Assembly (NCBI RefSeq): GCF_004803895.1
Contig: NZ_CP021978.1
Span: 1,922,001 to 1,986,000, forward strand
DNA from: Streptomyces hawaiiensis
GTDB lineage: Bacteria > Actinomycetota > Actinomycetes > Streptomycetales > Streptomycetaceae
DNA: 64,000 bases
Direction: 5' to 3'
Made by a program: the position numbers and the translations under genes. Each line of letters begins with the position of its first letter. Position 1 is the stretch's first letter. The notes under the pieces were generated by a model, which saw only the letters and a program-made list of their open reading frames with translations, had not been told where the DNA came from and ran no database searches. Shown piece after piece: positions 1-8,405 of this stretch.

Positions 1-35
1 TCTGGCAGGGCCTGGAGCGGCACTTCCGCCCCTAG
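1..35 (+). CDS. hmgA: C-terminal end of a protein, probably homogentisate 1,2-dioxygenase (partial)
   Basis: Only the last ten codons are in the window, in the frame ending with TAG at 33-35. They read WQGLERHFRP. The W-x-x-L-x-x-H-F-x-P pattern resembles, from memory, the C-terminal end of homogentisate 1,2-dioxygenase, which opens the aromatic ring in tyrosine and phenylalanine breakdown. A strong hairpin terminator follows at once. The next gene is a GntR/HutC regulator, a common neighbour of catabolic genes. Ten residues are too few for certainty; the open frame and the terminator are what is directly seen. Confidence 0.4.
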   Translation, partial: WQGLERHFRP

Positions 36-37
36 GC

Positions 38-86
38 GGGCTTCTGACGGATCTCCACGGCGTCGCCGGAGATCCGTCAGAAGCCC
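38..86 (+). terminator. Rho-independent-type hairpin after the first gene
   Basis: A perfect 19-bp inverted repeat (38-56 with 68-86, starting GGGCTTCTGACGG) with an 11-nt loop lies three bases after the TAG at 33-35. Streptomyces terminators often lack a U-tract, as here. It insulates the GntR gene from the upstream gene. Confidence 0.85.
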
Positions 87-123
87 CCTTGCACTGATCA
101 TTTCCTACCGGTACGGATGGCCC

Positions 124-873
124 GTGACCTCCTTCGCCCCGGACTCCATCGTCCTGAACCGCAAGCTGCCGCTCTGGTATCAGGTGTCGCAGTCGCTGCG
201 CGCCTCGATCCTCGGCCGCTCGCCCCGGGACCCGCTGCGGCTGCCCACCGAGGAGCAGCTGGCCGGGCACTACGGCGTGAGCGTGCTGACGATGCGGCAG
301 GCGCTGAAGGAGCTGGAGGACGAGGGGCTGATCACGCGCCACCGCCGGCGTGGCACGTTCATCGAGCCGCACGCGCGCCGGGGTTCCCCGGTGCGGCTGC
401 TCGGCTCGGTGGACGCGATCGTGGCCCAGCAGTCCGGCATGACGACCGAACTGCTGGACCACGGCAGCGCGCCCGTGCCCGGCGAACTCGCCGAGTTCTT
501 CCCGGAGGTGCGAGAGGTCTCGACGTACCACCGGCTGCGGAGTGACGAGAAGACCGGTGAGCCGACGAATCACGCCCGCAACTATGTGCGGCCCGAACTG
601 GCCGCGCGGATCGACCTGGACGACCTCGTCCGGTGGCCCATGACCAAGGTGCTGCGGGACGTGGTGGGGGCGGACATCAGCCGCATCACGGACACGGTGG
701 AGGCGCGGCTCGCCGACCCGGAGACCTCGAAGCTGCTCCAGGTCCCCCTGTTGAGCCCGATCCTGCACTACACGGGCGTGACGTATGACCCCGAAGGGCG
801 GGCTCTGGATGTGGCCGTCATCCACTACCGGGGGGACCGGTTCTCCTTCACGGTGACCCTGGACGCCACCTGA
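124..873 (+). CDS. GntR-family transcriptional regulator, HutC subfamily (GntR-UTRA)
   Basis: 249 aa from a GTG start. Residues about 12-80 form the GntR winged helix, with LPTEEQLAGHYGVSVLTMRQA and the typical EDEGLI-RRGTF wing. Residues about 90-245 form a UTRA ligand-binding domain, with the YHRLR motif and a C-terminal VIHYRGDRFSFTV strand. HutC-type regulators are usually repressors released by a small metabolite. Its position directly after a probable homogentisate dioxygenase suggests control of aromatic amino-acid catabolism, which is an inference. It is separated from that gene by a terminator and so has its own promoter. Confidence 0.85.
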   Translation: MTSFAPDSIVLNRKLPLWYQVSQSLRASILGRSPRDPLRLPTEEQLAGHYGVSVLTMRQALKELEDEGLITRHRRRGTFIEPHARRGSPVRLLGSVDAIVAQQSGMTTELLDHGSAPVPGELAEFFPEVREVSTYHRLRSDEKTGEPTNHARNYVRPELAARIDLDDLVRWPMTKVLRDVVGADISRITDTVEARLADPETSKLLQVPLLSPILHYTGVTYDPEGRALDVAVIHYRGDRFSFTVTLDAT

Positions 874-899
874 CCCGCGTGTCGTCTGCAGGTCGTACG

Positions 900-2054
900 A
901 TGCGGTGCGTGACGCACGACGACGCTCCGCCGCTGGCGGACCTCATGCCGTGGTCCGTCGCACCGCCGCGGCTCGGCCGGGGCTGGCCGGCGGCGCCCGA
1001 CGCGGCGTCCCTGAAGGCCCGCTGGGACGCCTTGGTGAAGGCCGAGGGGCCCGACCGCGAGGCCCTGTTCGAGCCGACCCGCTCGCGCACCCTGCACACG
1101 GCCGTCGGCCAGCTGCCCGGCCGGACCGGCAGCGGCACGGAGAAGCTGGTGCGCGTCTCGGGACCCTGCCCGGAGCCGGAGCGCGTCCTGCTCGCGCCCT
1201 ATGACGAGCAGTGGCTGATCCCCGACCAGCGGCTGATCGACGCGGCCCGCCCGGAGCTGTGGCGGGTGGCGGACGAGCGGCAGGTCTTCGTGGTGGAGGC
1301 GCCCGGGGCCACCCCGCCCCTGCTCGTCACCTCGCTGCTCCCGCTGCTGCGTCCTGGCCGCGTCCGCCCGCTCTTCCGGCGCCCGGGCGGCCGCGAGCCG
1401 AACCTGGCCCCCGGCCTGCTGGAGCACCTCGGCACCCGCCTGGGCAGCCCCCCGCAGCCGCTGGACGTACTGGCCTGGATCACGGCCACGGCCCGCCCGG
1501 ACCTCACCGTCCCGCTCACCGGGGACGCCGACGCGTGGGAGCGGGGTCTGGAGCTGGGCCACCGGACGCTGTGGCTGATGTGCCGCGACGGCGAACGCCC
1601 GAAACTGCCCGGCGGCCGCCGCCCCTACGTCCGCGCCCCGCTGCCCTCCCGGCCCGTGGAGCTGCACTACGACCGGGACGAGGAGGCCCTGTTCCTGGAC
1701 GAGGGCCGCATCTCCCCGGTGCCGCCGGAGGCCTGGGACTTCGAGGTGGGCGGAGTCCGCGTCCTTCAGCAGTGGTTCGCGAGCCGCGTCGCCGCCCCCG
1801 AGCCGGGCACACTGGCGGCGATCCGTCCCGCCACCTGGCCACAGACCTTCACGTCGGAGCTGCTGGAGCTGATCACCGTCCTCGCGCTCCTCGCCGGGTT
1901 GCGGCCCCTGGAAGAGCCGGAACTCCCCGAGCCGATCACGGCGACGGAGCTGCGCGAGGCGGGCGTCCTCCCGGTACCGAGCGCGGCCCGCCGCCCGGCG
2001 TCGGTGCTGGAGGGGCCCGAGGAGGGCCCCGAGGGACAACTGGCGCTGCTCTAG
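900..2054 (+). CDS. Type ISP restriction/modification C-terminal-domain-like protein
   Basis: About 384 aa from ATG 900, which has an AGG eight bases upstream; GTG 879 and GTG 909 are alternatives. The core YDEQWLIPDQRLID-ARPELWRV resembles the fold at the C-terminal specificity domain of Type ISP restriction-modification enzymes (LlaGI type). Those enzymes run to about 1500 aa and carry nuclease, helicase and methyltransferase domains. None of these is here or next to it, and no N6-adenine methylase NPPY motif is seen. It is therefore a stand-alone relative of unknown role. Its TAG stop shares CTAG with the convergent TetR gene. Confidence 0.5.
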   Translation: MRCVTHDDAPPLADLMPWSVAPPRLGRGWPAAPDAASLKARWDALVKAEGPDREALFEPTRSRTLHTAVGQLPGRTGSGTEKLVRVSGPCPEPERVLLAPYDEQWLIPDQRLIDAARPELWRVADERQVFVVEAPGATPPLLVTSLLPLLRPGRVRPLFRRPGGREPNLAPGLLEHLGTRLGSPPQPLDVLAWITATARPDLTVPLTGDADAWERGLELGHRTLWLMCRDGERPKLPGGRRPYVRAPLPSRPVELHYDRDEEALFLDEGRISPVPPEAWDFEVGGVRVLQQWFASRVAAPEPGTLAAIRPATWPQTFTSELLELITVLALLAGLRPLEEPELPEPITATELREAGVLPVPSAARRPASVLEGPEEGPEGQLALL

Positions 2055-2809
2055 AGCGGCTCGGGGCCGCTCTGACGCGGCTCGGGGCCGCTCTGGCGCA
2101 GCTCGGGGTCGAAGGCGTCCAGGACGCGTTCGAGCGTCCGTCTGAAGATCGCCTCCAGATCGACCGGCCCGCTCTGCTCCATGAAGGCCGCGGTCATCCG
2201 CGGATACGCGCCGGTGGCGATCTGACGGCCCAGATAGGCCATGCGGACCGCGTTCTCGTCCTCCGCCGACCACGGCATGGAGCGGGTGCGTTCAGCGGTC
2301 GCGATCTCGTTCCCGGTGTACGTCGTCACGACGCCGTTGAGCAGCGCGATCAGCTCCGTCTTCGTGCCGGCCGGCACGTCGAGCGGTTCGAGGCAGGCCA
2401 GGCAGTGCTCCAGATAGCGCAGCGTGTTGGGGCTGAAGCCGAACACCCCCGGCATCAGGCGCGGCACCCAGGTGTGGCGGTACATGATGGCGCGCGTCTC
2501 CTCCGCGTTGCGGAGCATGTCGGCGCGCCAGTCGCCCGTGGGCTCGAACATCTCGTGCTCGGCGCCGATGGCGTCGATCATCAGCTCGTACAGGTCCTCC
2601 TTGCGGGGGACGTAGTTGTACAGCGACATGGTGCCGCAGCCCAGCTCCGCGGCGACCTGCCGCATGGTGACCCCGTCCAGCCCCGCCTCGTCGGCGATCC
2701 GCACCGCCGCCGCCGCGATGTCGGCGCGGGTGAACGCCGGTTTCGGCCCACGGCCGGTGCGCTCGGGGCGCGCCCAGATCACTTCGGGTACGGCCGCTCG
2801 GCCCGCCAT
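2051..2809 (-). CDS. TetR-family transcriptional regulator (TetR_C_1 type)
   Basis: 252 aa. The N-terminal helix-turn-helix (about residues 25-75) includes TRADIAAAAVRIADEAGLDG and the recognition segment CGTMSLYNYVPRKEDLYELM. The rest resembles the TetR_C_1 ligand domain found next to drug exporters. It is divergent from a DrrAB-type ABC exporter, and the intergenic region holds two matching palindromes, so it very probably represses both genes and is released by an exported compound. The C-terminus ends in a short internal duplication (RQSGPEP twice) that overlaps the neighbouring gene by four bases. Confidence 0.88.
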   Translation of the reverse strand: MAGRAAVPEVIWARPERTGRGPKPAFTRADIAAAAVRIADEAGLDGVTMRQVAAELGCGTMSLYNYVPRKEDLYELMIDAIGAEHEMFEPTGDWRADMLRNAEETRAIMYRHTWVPRLMPGVFGFSPNTLRYLEHCLACLEPLDVPAGTKTELIALLNGVVTTYTGNEIATAERTRSMPWSAEDENAVRMAYLGRQIATGAYPRMTAAFMEQSGPVDLEAIFRRTLERVLDAFDPELRQSGPEPRQSGPEPL

Positions 2810-2837
2810 CGGTCATCACCTCGGCCACCATCCTAGT

Positions 2838-2897
2838 TACGTACAGCGTACGTAGTGCGCTATGGTCCTGCCATGACTTCTACGTACGCTGTACTTA
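2838..2897. promoter_or_regulatory. Tandem TetR-type operators O1 (2838-2854) and O2 (2881-2897) with a leaderless promoter
   Basis: O1 is a perfect palindrome TACGTAC-N3-GTACGTA. O2 is TACGTAC-N3-GTACTTA, one mismatch from O1, with centres 43 bp apart. O2 lies inside codons 3-9 of the ABC gene. A -10-like TATGGT (2861-2866) sits six bases before ATG 2873, so the exporter mRNA is probably leaderless and O1 overlaps the -35 region. The divergent TetR gene starts 29 bp from O1. Confidence 0.8.
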
Positions 2898-3838
2898 GTG
2901 AGGGTCTGGAGAAGCGGTTCGGGCAGGTCCATGCCCTGCGCGGGCTGGATCTCGCGGTCGCCGAGGGCACGGTCTGCGGGGTCCTCGGGCCGAACGGGGC
3001 GGGCAAGACGACGGCCGTACAGCTGTTGACCACACTGCTGCGGCCGGACGCGGGCTCCGCCCGGGTCGCGGGGCACGACCTCGTCCGCGAGGCCACCGCG
3101 GTACGCGGCCGGATCGGCGTCACCGGACAGGACACCTCGATCGACGGTGACCTCACCGGACGCCAGAACCTCCAGCTGTTCGGCCGGCTGCACCGGGTGC
3201 GGGAACCGGCCGGGCGGACCGCCGAACTCCTCGACCGCTTCGGGCTGACGGAGGCCGCCGACCGCCCCGCGTCCACCTACTCCGGCGGCATGCGCCGCCG
3301 CCTGGACCTCGCGGCGAGCCTGATCCGCCGCCCCGACGTGCTGTTCCTGGACGAGCCGACGACCGGCCTCGACCCGGTCAGCCGCACCCTCATCTGGGAC
3401 GTGGTGCGCGGCCTGACCGCCGAGGGCACGACCGTGCTGCTCACCACGCAGTACCTGGAGGAGGCCGACCAACTGGCCGACGACATCGCCCTGGTGGACG
3501 GGGGCCGGGTCGCGCACACCGGGTCGCCGGCGCAGCTCAAGTCGCTCGTCGGGGCGCACGCCGAAGTCGTCGTGCCGGACGCGGGCGTGCTCACGAAGGC
3601 CGCGGCCGTGCTCGACCGGCTGACGGGGGCGCAGCCGTCGTTCGACCACGAGCGCAACGCCGTCGGCGCGGTCAGCAAGGACCCGACACTCACGATCCCG
3701 CTGCTGGTGCGCGCCCTGGACACGGCGGGTGTGCCGCTGCTCGACGTGAGCCTGCGCCCGCCGACCCTCGACGACGTGTTCCTGCGCCTGACGGAGACCA
3801 CGACCGCAACGACCGACGAGAAGGAGCGTGCCGCATGA
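2873..3838 (+). CDS. ABC transporter ATP-binding protein, daunorubicin-resistance (DrrA) family
   Basis: 321 aa. Walker A GPNGAGKTT is at about residues 39-47, Q-loop GQD near 80, signature YSGGMRRRLDLA near 135, Walker B VLFLDEPTTGLDP near 155, and the C-terminal PTLDDVFL motif typical of DrrA-type exporters. It energises the membrane partner encoded immediately downstream with an ATGA overlap. The first codons (ACT TCT ... GCT GTA CTT AGT) are unlike Streptomyces usage because an operator is embedded there. ATG 2873 is preferred to GTG 2855 because a -10 element sits six bases upstream. The substrate is unknown; multidrug or antibiotic export is likely. Confidence 0.92.
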   Translation: MTSTYAVLSEGLEKRFGQVHALRGLDLAVAEGTVCGVLGPNGAGKTTAVQLLTTLLRPDAGSARVAGHDLVREATAVRGRIGVTGQDTSIDGDLTGRQNLQLFGRLHRVREPAGRTAELLDRFGLTEAADRPASTYSGGMRRRLDLAASLIRRPDVLFLDEPTTGLDPVSRTLIWDVVRGLTAEGTTVLLTTQYLEEADQLADDIALVDGGRVAHTGSPAQLKSLVGAHAEVVVPDAGVLTKAAAVLDRLTGAQPSFDHERNAVGAVSKDPTLTIPLLVRALDTAGVPLLDVSLRPPTLDDVFLRLTETTTATTDEKERAA

Positions 3839-4617
3839 GCATGCTGGCGTACGACGGGACCGCGATGCTGGGCCGCCAGCTGCTGCGGCTGCGGAACAAC
3901 CCGGGGCTGCTGGTCCTCACCCAGACCATGCCGATCAGCATGCTGCTGTTCTTCGGCTACGTCTTCGGCAGCGCGCTGGCGGTGCCGGGCGAGGCCTACC
4001 GGTCGTTCCTCGTGCCGGGGCTGCTGGTCGCGACCGCCTCGGGCGGGATCATGGCCGGCATGTTCCAGGCGGCCCAGGACACGCACCGGGGCGTGACGAA
4101 CCGCTTCCGCACACTGCCGATGAGCCGGGCGGCCGTACCGCTGGGGCAGGCCGCGGCGGACCTGGTGGCCACGGCCGCCGGGACCGTGCCGTTCCTGCTG
4201 GTGGGTCTGGCCGTGGGCTGGCGGGTCGAGGGCGGCGTGCTCGCGGCGGTGGGGGCGTTCGCGCTGCTGATGCTGTTCCGCTTCGCCTGCACGTGGGCCG
4301 GGATCTACCTCGGCCTGCTCACCCGCAACGAGGAGGCGGCCGGTCAGCTGGGCGGGGCGACGTTCCTGCTGCCGCTGCTGTCCAGCGCGTACATCCCGAC
4401 GAGCGGGCTGCCGGGCTGGCTGCGGACGGTCGCCGAGTGGAATCCGATCAGCGCGGTGTCGACGGCCCTGCGGGATCTGTTCGGCAACGCGCCCGTGCCC
4501 GACGGGGCGGCCTGGCCGGTGGCCCACCCCGTCGCGGGGTCGCTCGTGTGGTGCGCCGTGCTGCTCGGGGTGTTCGTGCCGCTGGCCGTGCGTCAGTACG
4601 CGCACGGGGAGCGGTGA
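3835..4617 (+). CDS. ABC-2 type membrane permease, DrrB family
   Basis: 260 aa with about six hydrophobic segments. Examples are PISMLLFFGYVFGSAL near residue 40, the AVPLGQAAADLVATAA region with conserved RFRTLPMSR before it, and the closing VWCAVLLGVFVPLAV segment. The SGLPGWLRTVAEWNPISAV block near residue 200 is diagnostic of DrrB/NodJ-type ABC-2 exporters. The start overlaps the ATPase stop (ATGA), showing translational coupling. It forms the membrane channel of the exporter. Confidence 0.9.
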   Translation: MSMLAYDGTAMLGRQLLRLRNNPGLLVLTQTMPISMLLFFGYVFGSALAVPGEAYRSFLVPGLLVATASGGIMAGMFQAAQDTHRGVTNRFRTLPMSRAAVPLGQAAADLVATAAGTVPFLLVGLAVGWRVEGGVLAAVGAFALLMLFRFACTWAGIYLGLLTRNEEAAGQLGGATFLLPLLSSAYIPTSGLPGWLRTVAEWNPISAVSTALRDLFGNAPVPDGAAWPVAHPVAGSLVWCAVLLGVFVPLAVRQYAHGER

Positions 4618-4794
4618 ACGGGCGGCCGGAGCCGCGGACGTCGCCCCCGGTCACTGCCGGGCGGGGATGAGGCACCGACAGGGGGCGTGCCGCGCTCGGG
4701 AACACACCTGGCGCCGCTGCGTGCCGCGGGGATGACGGACGACGGGTGTCGCAGCGCTGGCGTCGGGGCGGTGTGACCGCCCGAGCGCGGGCCC

Positions 4795-5061
4795 CTACCT
4801 GCTGCCGAACAACGAGCGGCGCAACCGGCGCAGCGGCGCGAAGAGCGAGACGCGACGTACACGCGCACCCCTGCCACTGCGGTCGTGCGGCTGACGCGCG
4901 GTCAGTTCCCGCATCAGCGACGTCGCCTCGACCGTCTCCCGCTGGGGGACGGCAGGGCCGCCCAGCACCGAGAGGTGGCGGTCGAGGCGCGAACTGGTCG
5001 CGCTGCTCCCGCAGGTGATCGCAGGGACCCTGGCCCTGCTGCGCACTGTTATCTGATCCAT
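4795..5061 (-). CDS. Small hypothetical protein
   Basis: 88 aa from ATG 5061 (MDQITVRSRARVPAITCG...). The frame continues upstream to 5127, but that part looks less coding. Third positions are mostly G or C. The C-terminus is basic and hydrophobic (SLFAPLRRLRRSLFGSR) and could be amphipathic. No known domain is recognised. It sits alone between the exporter operon and the anti-sigma gene, with about 180 bp of unassigned sequence before it (4618-4794). Confidence 0.5.
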   Translation of the reverse strand: MDQITVRSRARVPAITCGSSATSSRLDRHLSVLGGPAVPQRETVEATSLMRELTARQPHDRSGRGARVRRVSLFAPLRRLRRSLFGSR

Positions 5062-5187
5062 GTCACTCCCCACCCGTACGAGTCCACCCGGCCCGGGCAG
5101 GTTAACCCTATCGCCCCGTCCCGGCACTCGTGTATCGCGGTCACAGGATTCACCTTCCCCATAAGGGGGTTGACGATGTATCTCCGA

Positions 5188-6006
5188 TTACTCTCCGAAT
5201 CCAACAGATTTCAGGGCGAGTTGGACGACCGGCTGGGTAGTGGGCTGCGGCGATCCCCCGGCGGGCTCGACGGTCACGGCCAGTGACGTCGCGGAGGTGC
5301 CCAAACCCGTTGCGACCAGGGGCGTGTCGCCCTCGAAGAGCCCCAGGGAGCGCGGTTGCGCGCCCGGGCGCATGGCCCACAACTGGTGCACGCGTCCGCC
5401 CGGCGGGACGCCGTATCCGCCGAGGGTGACCACCGCACTCCCCTCCGTGGCGGAAGCGATCACTCCGATGATGCGGCCCCGTCCGTCCCGGCCACTGCCC
5501 GCACGGACGTCCGGAGCCGCCAGAACGTGGGCGATCTCACGTGACCGATCTTGCTCGGCGGTCAGCCGGTCCTCGGCCCGGTTCGCCTGCACGGCGAACA
5601 GCGACGCGACGACGAGGGCCGCGGCTGCGGTGGCCGTCGCGAAGGGCACGAACAGCGGAATCCGGCGCCGCTGCCGCTGCCGCGGCGGCGGCTGGGCGCC
5701 CCACACGTGCGGCGGCAGCTGTGTCGCACGCGCTCGTGCCGGCTCGCGCGGCGCGCCCTGCGGTGCGGGGTCCTGCGGAGTCGTCCGTACGGCGAGCATG
5801 ACCCGGTCGCGCATCGCGGCCGGTGGCGGGGCCGCCGCGGACCAGGCGAGCCGGACGGCGTCCTCCGTCAGTGCGCGCACCTCGGCGGCACAGCGGCCGC
5901 AGTCCCTGAGGTGCCTCTCGAAGCGGACGCGTTCCGGGGGCTCCAGGGCGTCGAGAGCGTAGGGCGCGGCGAGCGAGTGCGGATCCTCGCGGCGAAAGAG
6001 GCTCAT
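5188..6006 (-). CDS. rskA: Anti-sigma factor, RskA family, zinc-finger type
   Basis: 272 aa. The N-terminal cytoplasmic zinc-finger anti-sigma motif is H32-x3-C36-x2-C39 (RHLRDCGRC), preceded by HSLAAPYALDAL. A single transmembrane segment lies near residues 112-135 after an RQRQRRR stop-transfer-like stretch. The C-terminal RskA domain (about 165-270) is extracytoplasmic and includes the conserved VHQLWAM and LAVTVEPAGGSPQPT blocks. It should hold the adjacent ECF sigma factor inactive at the membrane until regulated proteolysis. The ATG overlaps the sigma stop codon (ATGA); a longer start at 6024 is possible but lacks this coupling. Confidence 0.9.
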   Translation of the reverse strand: MSLFRREDPHSLAAPYALDALEPPERVRFERHLRDCGRCAAEVRALTEDAVRLAWSAAAPPPAAMRDRVMLAVRTTPQDPAPQGAPREPARARATQLPPHVWGAQPPPRQRQRRRIPLFVPFATATAAAALVVASLFAVQANRAEDRLTAEQDRSREIAHVLAAPDVRAGSGRDGRGRIIGVIASATEGSAVVTLGGYGVPPGGRVHQLWAMRPGAQPRSLGLFEGDTPLVATGLGTSATSLAVTVEPAGGSPQPTTQPVVQLALKSVGFGE

Positions 6007-6596
6007 GCCACACCTCCCAGGCACTCGCGCATACGGGTCAGCCCGTCCCGCATCCGCGTCTTGACGGTGCCCAGCGGCAGGGAGAGCTGCTCGGCCACCT
6101 CACGGTACGTGTAGCCCTCGTAGTAGGCGAGGGTGACCGACTGGCGCTGCAGGTCCGTGAGCCGGTCCAGGCAGCGGCGCACCCACTCGCGTTCGAGGCC
6201 GGCCTCGACCTCCTCGGTGACCTGGTCGAAGGCGGGCTGGTTCGCGCGGAGCGCCTCGCGCTGCTCGCGCTCCCCGGCCGCCCGGGCGCTGCGCACCCGG
6301 TCGACGGCGCGGCGGTGGGCGAGGGTGAGGATCCACGACATCGCGCTGCCCCGGCCCGGGTCGAACTTCGCCGCGGACCGCCACAGTTCGAGCAGCACCT
6401 CCTGCGCCACCTCCTCCGACTGGGCGGGGTCGCGCACCACACGCCGTACGAGCCCGAACACGGGGGCGGACACCAGTCCGTACAGCTCCTCGAAGGCCTG
6501 CTGGTCTCCGCCCGCCACGCGCAACAGCAGCTCGTCCGCCCCCACTCGGTCCCCCTCTCCCAGGCCGCACCGGGCCTGTCCCCTCGTACGAGGCAT
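6003..6596 (-). CDS. sigK: ECF RNA polymerase sigma factor, SigK-like
   Basis: About 197 aa from ATG 6596 (MPRTRGQ...). A GGAGG at 6611-6615 is somewhat far from it, and the in-frame TTG at 6602 is better spaced, so the exact start is open. Sigma region 2 (ADELLLRVAGGDQQAFEELYGL, AQEVLLELW, MSWILTLAHRRAVDRVR) and region 4 (DRLTDLQRQSVTLAYYEGYTYREVAEQL) are complete. Coupling to an RskA-type anti-sigma factor points to the SigK/ECF19 group. The divergent DUF4331 operon carries a SigK-like promoter, so it is the best candidate target. Confidence 0.88.
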   Translation of the reverse strand: MPRTRGQARCGLGEGDRVGADELLLRVAGGDQQAFEELYGLVSAPVFGLVRRVVRDPAQSEEVAQEVLLELWRSAAKFDPGRGSAMSWILTLAHRRAVDRVRSARAAGEREQREALRANQPAFDQVTEEVEAGLEREWVRRCLDRLTDLQRQSVTLAYYEGYTYREVAEQLSLPLGTVKTRMRDGLTRMRECLGGVA

Positions 6597-6705
6597 TCGC
6601 AACGCACACACCTCCGGATGGGGTTACGGATCAACGCGCCGAAAATGCGGGTCGCCGGCGATGAAACAACTTTTCAGATGCGCCGTAAGAACGTTTGAGA
6701 TTCGA

Positions 6706-6733
6706 CCAATCCGCTTCGCCGACCGCTCCGAAT
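6706..6733 (+). promoter_or_regulatory. Candidate SigK/ECF19-type promoter of the DUF4331 operon
   Basis: CCAATCC at 6706-6712 and CCGAAT at 6728-6733 are separated by 15 nt. From memory the mycobacterial SigK consensus is CCATCC, about 17 nt, CCGAAT, so the -10 is exact and the -35 differs by one inserted base. A start site near 6740 would leave a leader of about 30 nt containing the GGAGG at 6758-6762. The sigma gene itself is divergent and immediately adjacent. Confidence 0.5.
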
Positions 6734-6771
6734 GGCGTGTGTCAGGCAAGTTGGCACGGAGGACGGACGGC

Positions 6772-8304
6772 ATGACACCTATCTCCAGGACCGGCGCGGG
6801 ACGCGCGAACATCGCGACCGTGATCTGTGGCGCGCTGGCCGCCGGCGGGCTCGCAGCCGCCGGTGTGACCGCGCTGGAACCTGAGGCGGCCTCCGCCTCC
6901 AGCCACCGTGAGGCCCCGCTGATCTCGGGCACCCCGCAGTACGACAACACGGACGTGTACGCGTTCGTCAGTCCGGACAAGCCGGACACGACGACCATCG
7001 TCGCGAACTGGATCCCCTTCGAGGAACCGGCCGGCGGGCCCAACTTCTTCACGTTCGCCGAGGACGCCCAGTACGACCTGCGCATCGACAGCGACGGTGA
7101 CGCGAAGGAGGACCTCCTCTTCCGGTACACGTTCAAGACGCACACGAAGAACGACAAGACGTTCCTGTACAACACGGGCCCGGTCGAGAGCCTCGACGAC
7201 GCCGACCTCAACATCACGCAGACGTACGACCTCGAGCTGGTCAAGCTGCGCAATCTGAAGGCGGTGTCGAAGACCAAGGTCGCCGACGACGTGCCGGTGG
7301 CGCCGTCGAACGTCGGCAAGGCGTCGATGCCGGACTACGACACCCTGCGCAAGCAGGCGGTGCACAAGCTCGCCGGGGGCGCCCAGACGTTCGCCGGGCA
7401 GGCCGACGACCCCTTCTTCCTGGACCTGCGCGTCTTCGACCTGCTGTACGGCGGGAACCTCTCCGAGGTCGGCAACGACACCCTCAAGGGCTACAACGTC
7501 AACTCGATCGCCCTGCAGGTCCCCAACAGCTTCATCACCGAGTCGCACGAGCAGCCGGTCGTCGGCATCTGGTCGACGACCCAGCGCAAGAACGCCCAGG
7601 GCTACTTCGCTCAGGTCTCGCGCCTCGGCAACCCGCTGGTCAACGAGGTCGTCAACCCGCTGAAGGACAAGGACAAGTTCAACGCGTCCGCGCCGCGGGA
7701 CGACGCCCAGTTCCTGCAGAACGTCACCAACCCGGAGCTGCCGAAGCTCATCGAGGCGATCTACAAGATCCCGGCGCCCGCCGAGCCGCGCAACGACCTG
7801 GTCGACGTGTTCCTCAAGGGCGTCAAGGACCTCAACCAGCCCCCGCACGTGACGCCGTCGGAGCAGCTGCGTCTGAACACGTCCATCAAGCCGGCCGCCA
7901 AGCCCAAGCGGCTGGGTGTCCTGGACGGCGACAACGCGGGCTTCCCGAACGGCCGTCGCCTGACGGACGACGTGATCGACGCCTCGCTCCAGGTCGTCGA
8001 GGGCGAGCTGCTGGGCGCGAAGAACGACCTCGGTGACGCGGTCGACAAGAACGACAAGAAGTTCGAGAAGGCCTTCCCGTACGTCGCGCTGCCGACGGAG
8101 GGTTCGCGCGGTCCGCTCGCCAAGGGCGTGGACGGCGGCAACGACGTCCGCAGCCAGCTCGGTGACGCGCTCCAGCCGGCCGGCGCGCAGGGTTCGGACG
8201 ACATGCGCCTGATCGCCGCGTCCGCGGGGGCCGGGGCGGGCGGCATCGTCCTGGTCGGCGCGGCCCTGATGTGGTGGCGCCGCATGCGGAACCGGGCGTA
8301 CTGA
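6772..8304 (+). CDS. DUF4331 family exported, membrane-anchored protein
   Basis: 510 aa from ATG 6772 with GGAGG nine bases upstream. A signal peptide (about 1-40, ending near ASASSHREAP) is followed by the DUF4331 fold with its opening SHREAPLISG-P-YDNTDVYAFVSPD motif. The body is rich in Asp, Asn and Lys (DSDGDAKEDL and similar), suggesting metal or calcium contacts, though no enzyme activity is known. A C-terminal hydrophobic helix followed by MWWRRMRNRAY anchors it with the domain outside the cell; there is no sortase motif. It is the first gene of an operon with a TPR protein and a NicO transporter, and likely a target of the divergent sigma factor. Confidence 0.9.
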   Translation: MTPISRTGAGRANIATVICGALAAGGLAAAGVTALEPEAASASSHREAPLISGTPQYDNTDVYAFVSPDKPDTTTIVANWIPFEEPAGGPNFFTFAEDAQYDLRIDSDGDAKEDLLFRYTFKTHTKNDKTFLYNTGPVESLDDADLNITQTYDLELVKLRNLKAVSKTKVADDVPVAPSNVGKASMPDYDTLRKQAVHKLAGGAQTFAGQADDPFFLDLRVFDLLYGGNLSEVGNDTLKGYNVNSIALQVPNSFITESHEQPVVGIWSTTQRKNAQGYFAQVSRLGNPLVNEVVNPLKDKDKFNASAPRDDAQFLQNVTNPELPKLIEAIYKIPAPAEPRNDLVDVFLKGVKDLNQPPHVTPSEQLRLNTSIKPAAKPKRLGVLDGDNAGFPNGRRLTDDVIDASLQVVEGELLGAKNDLGDAVDKNDKKFEKAFPYVALPTEGSRGPLAKGVDGGNDVRSQLGDALQPAGAQGSDDMRLIAASAGAGAGGIVLVGAALMWWRRMRNRAY

Positions 8305-8405
8305 CCCGCTCCGCTCCCACCGACCGGCGCGGCCCGTTCCCCAACCCCCACGGCACGGGCCGCGCCGCCGACTCCCGCACCAGCACATCCGACCGAGGAG
8401 AGGTC

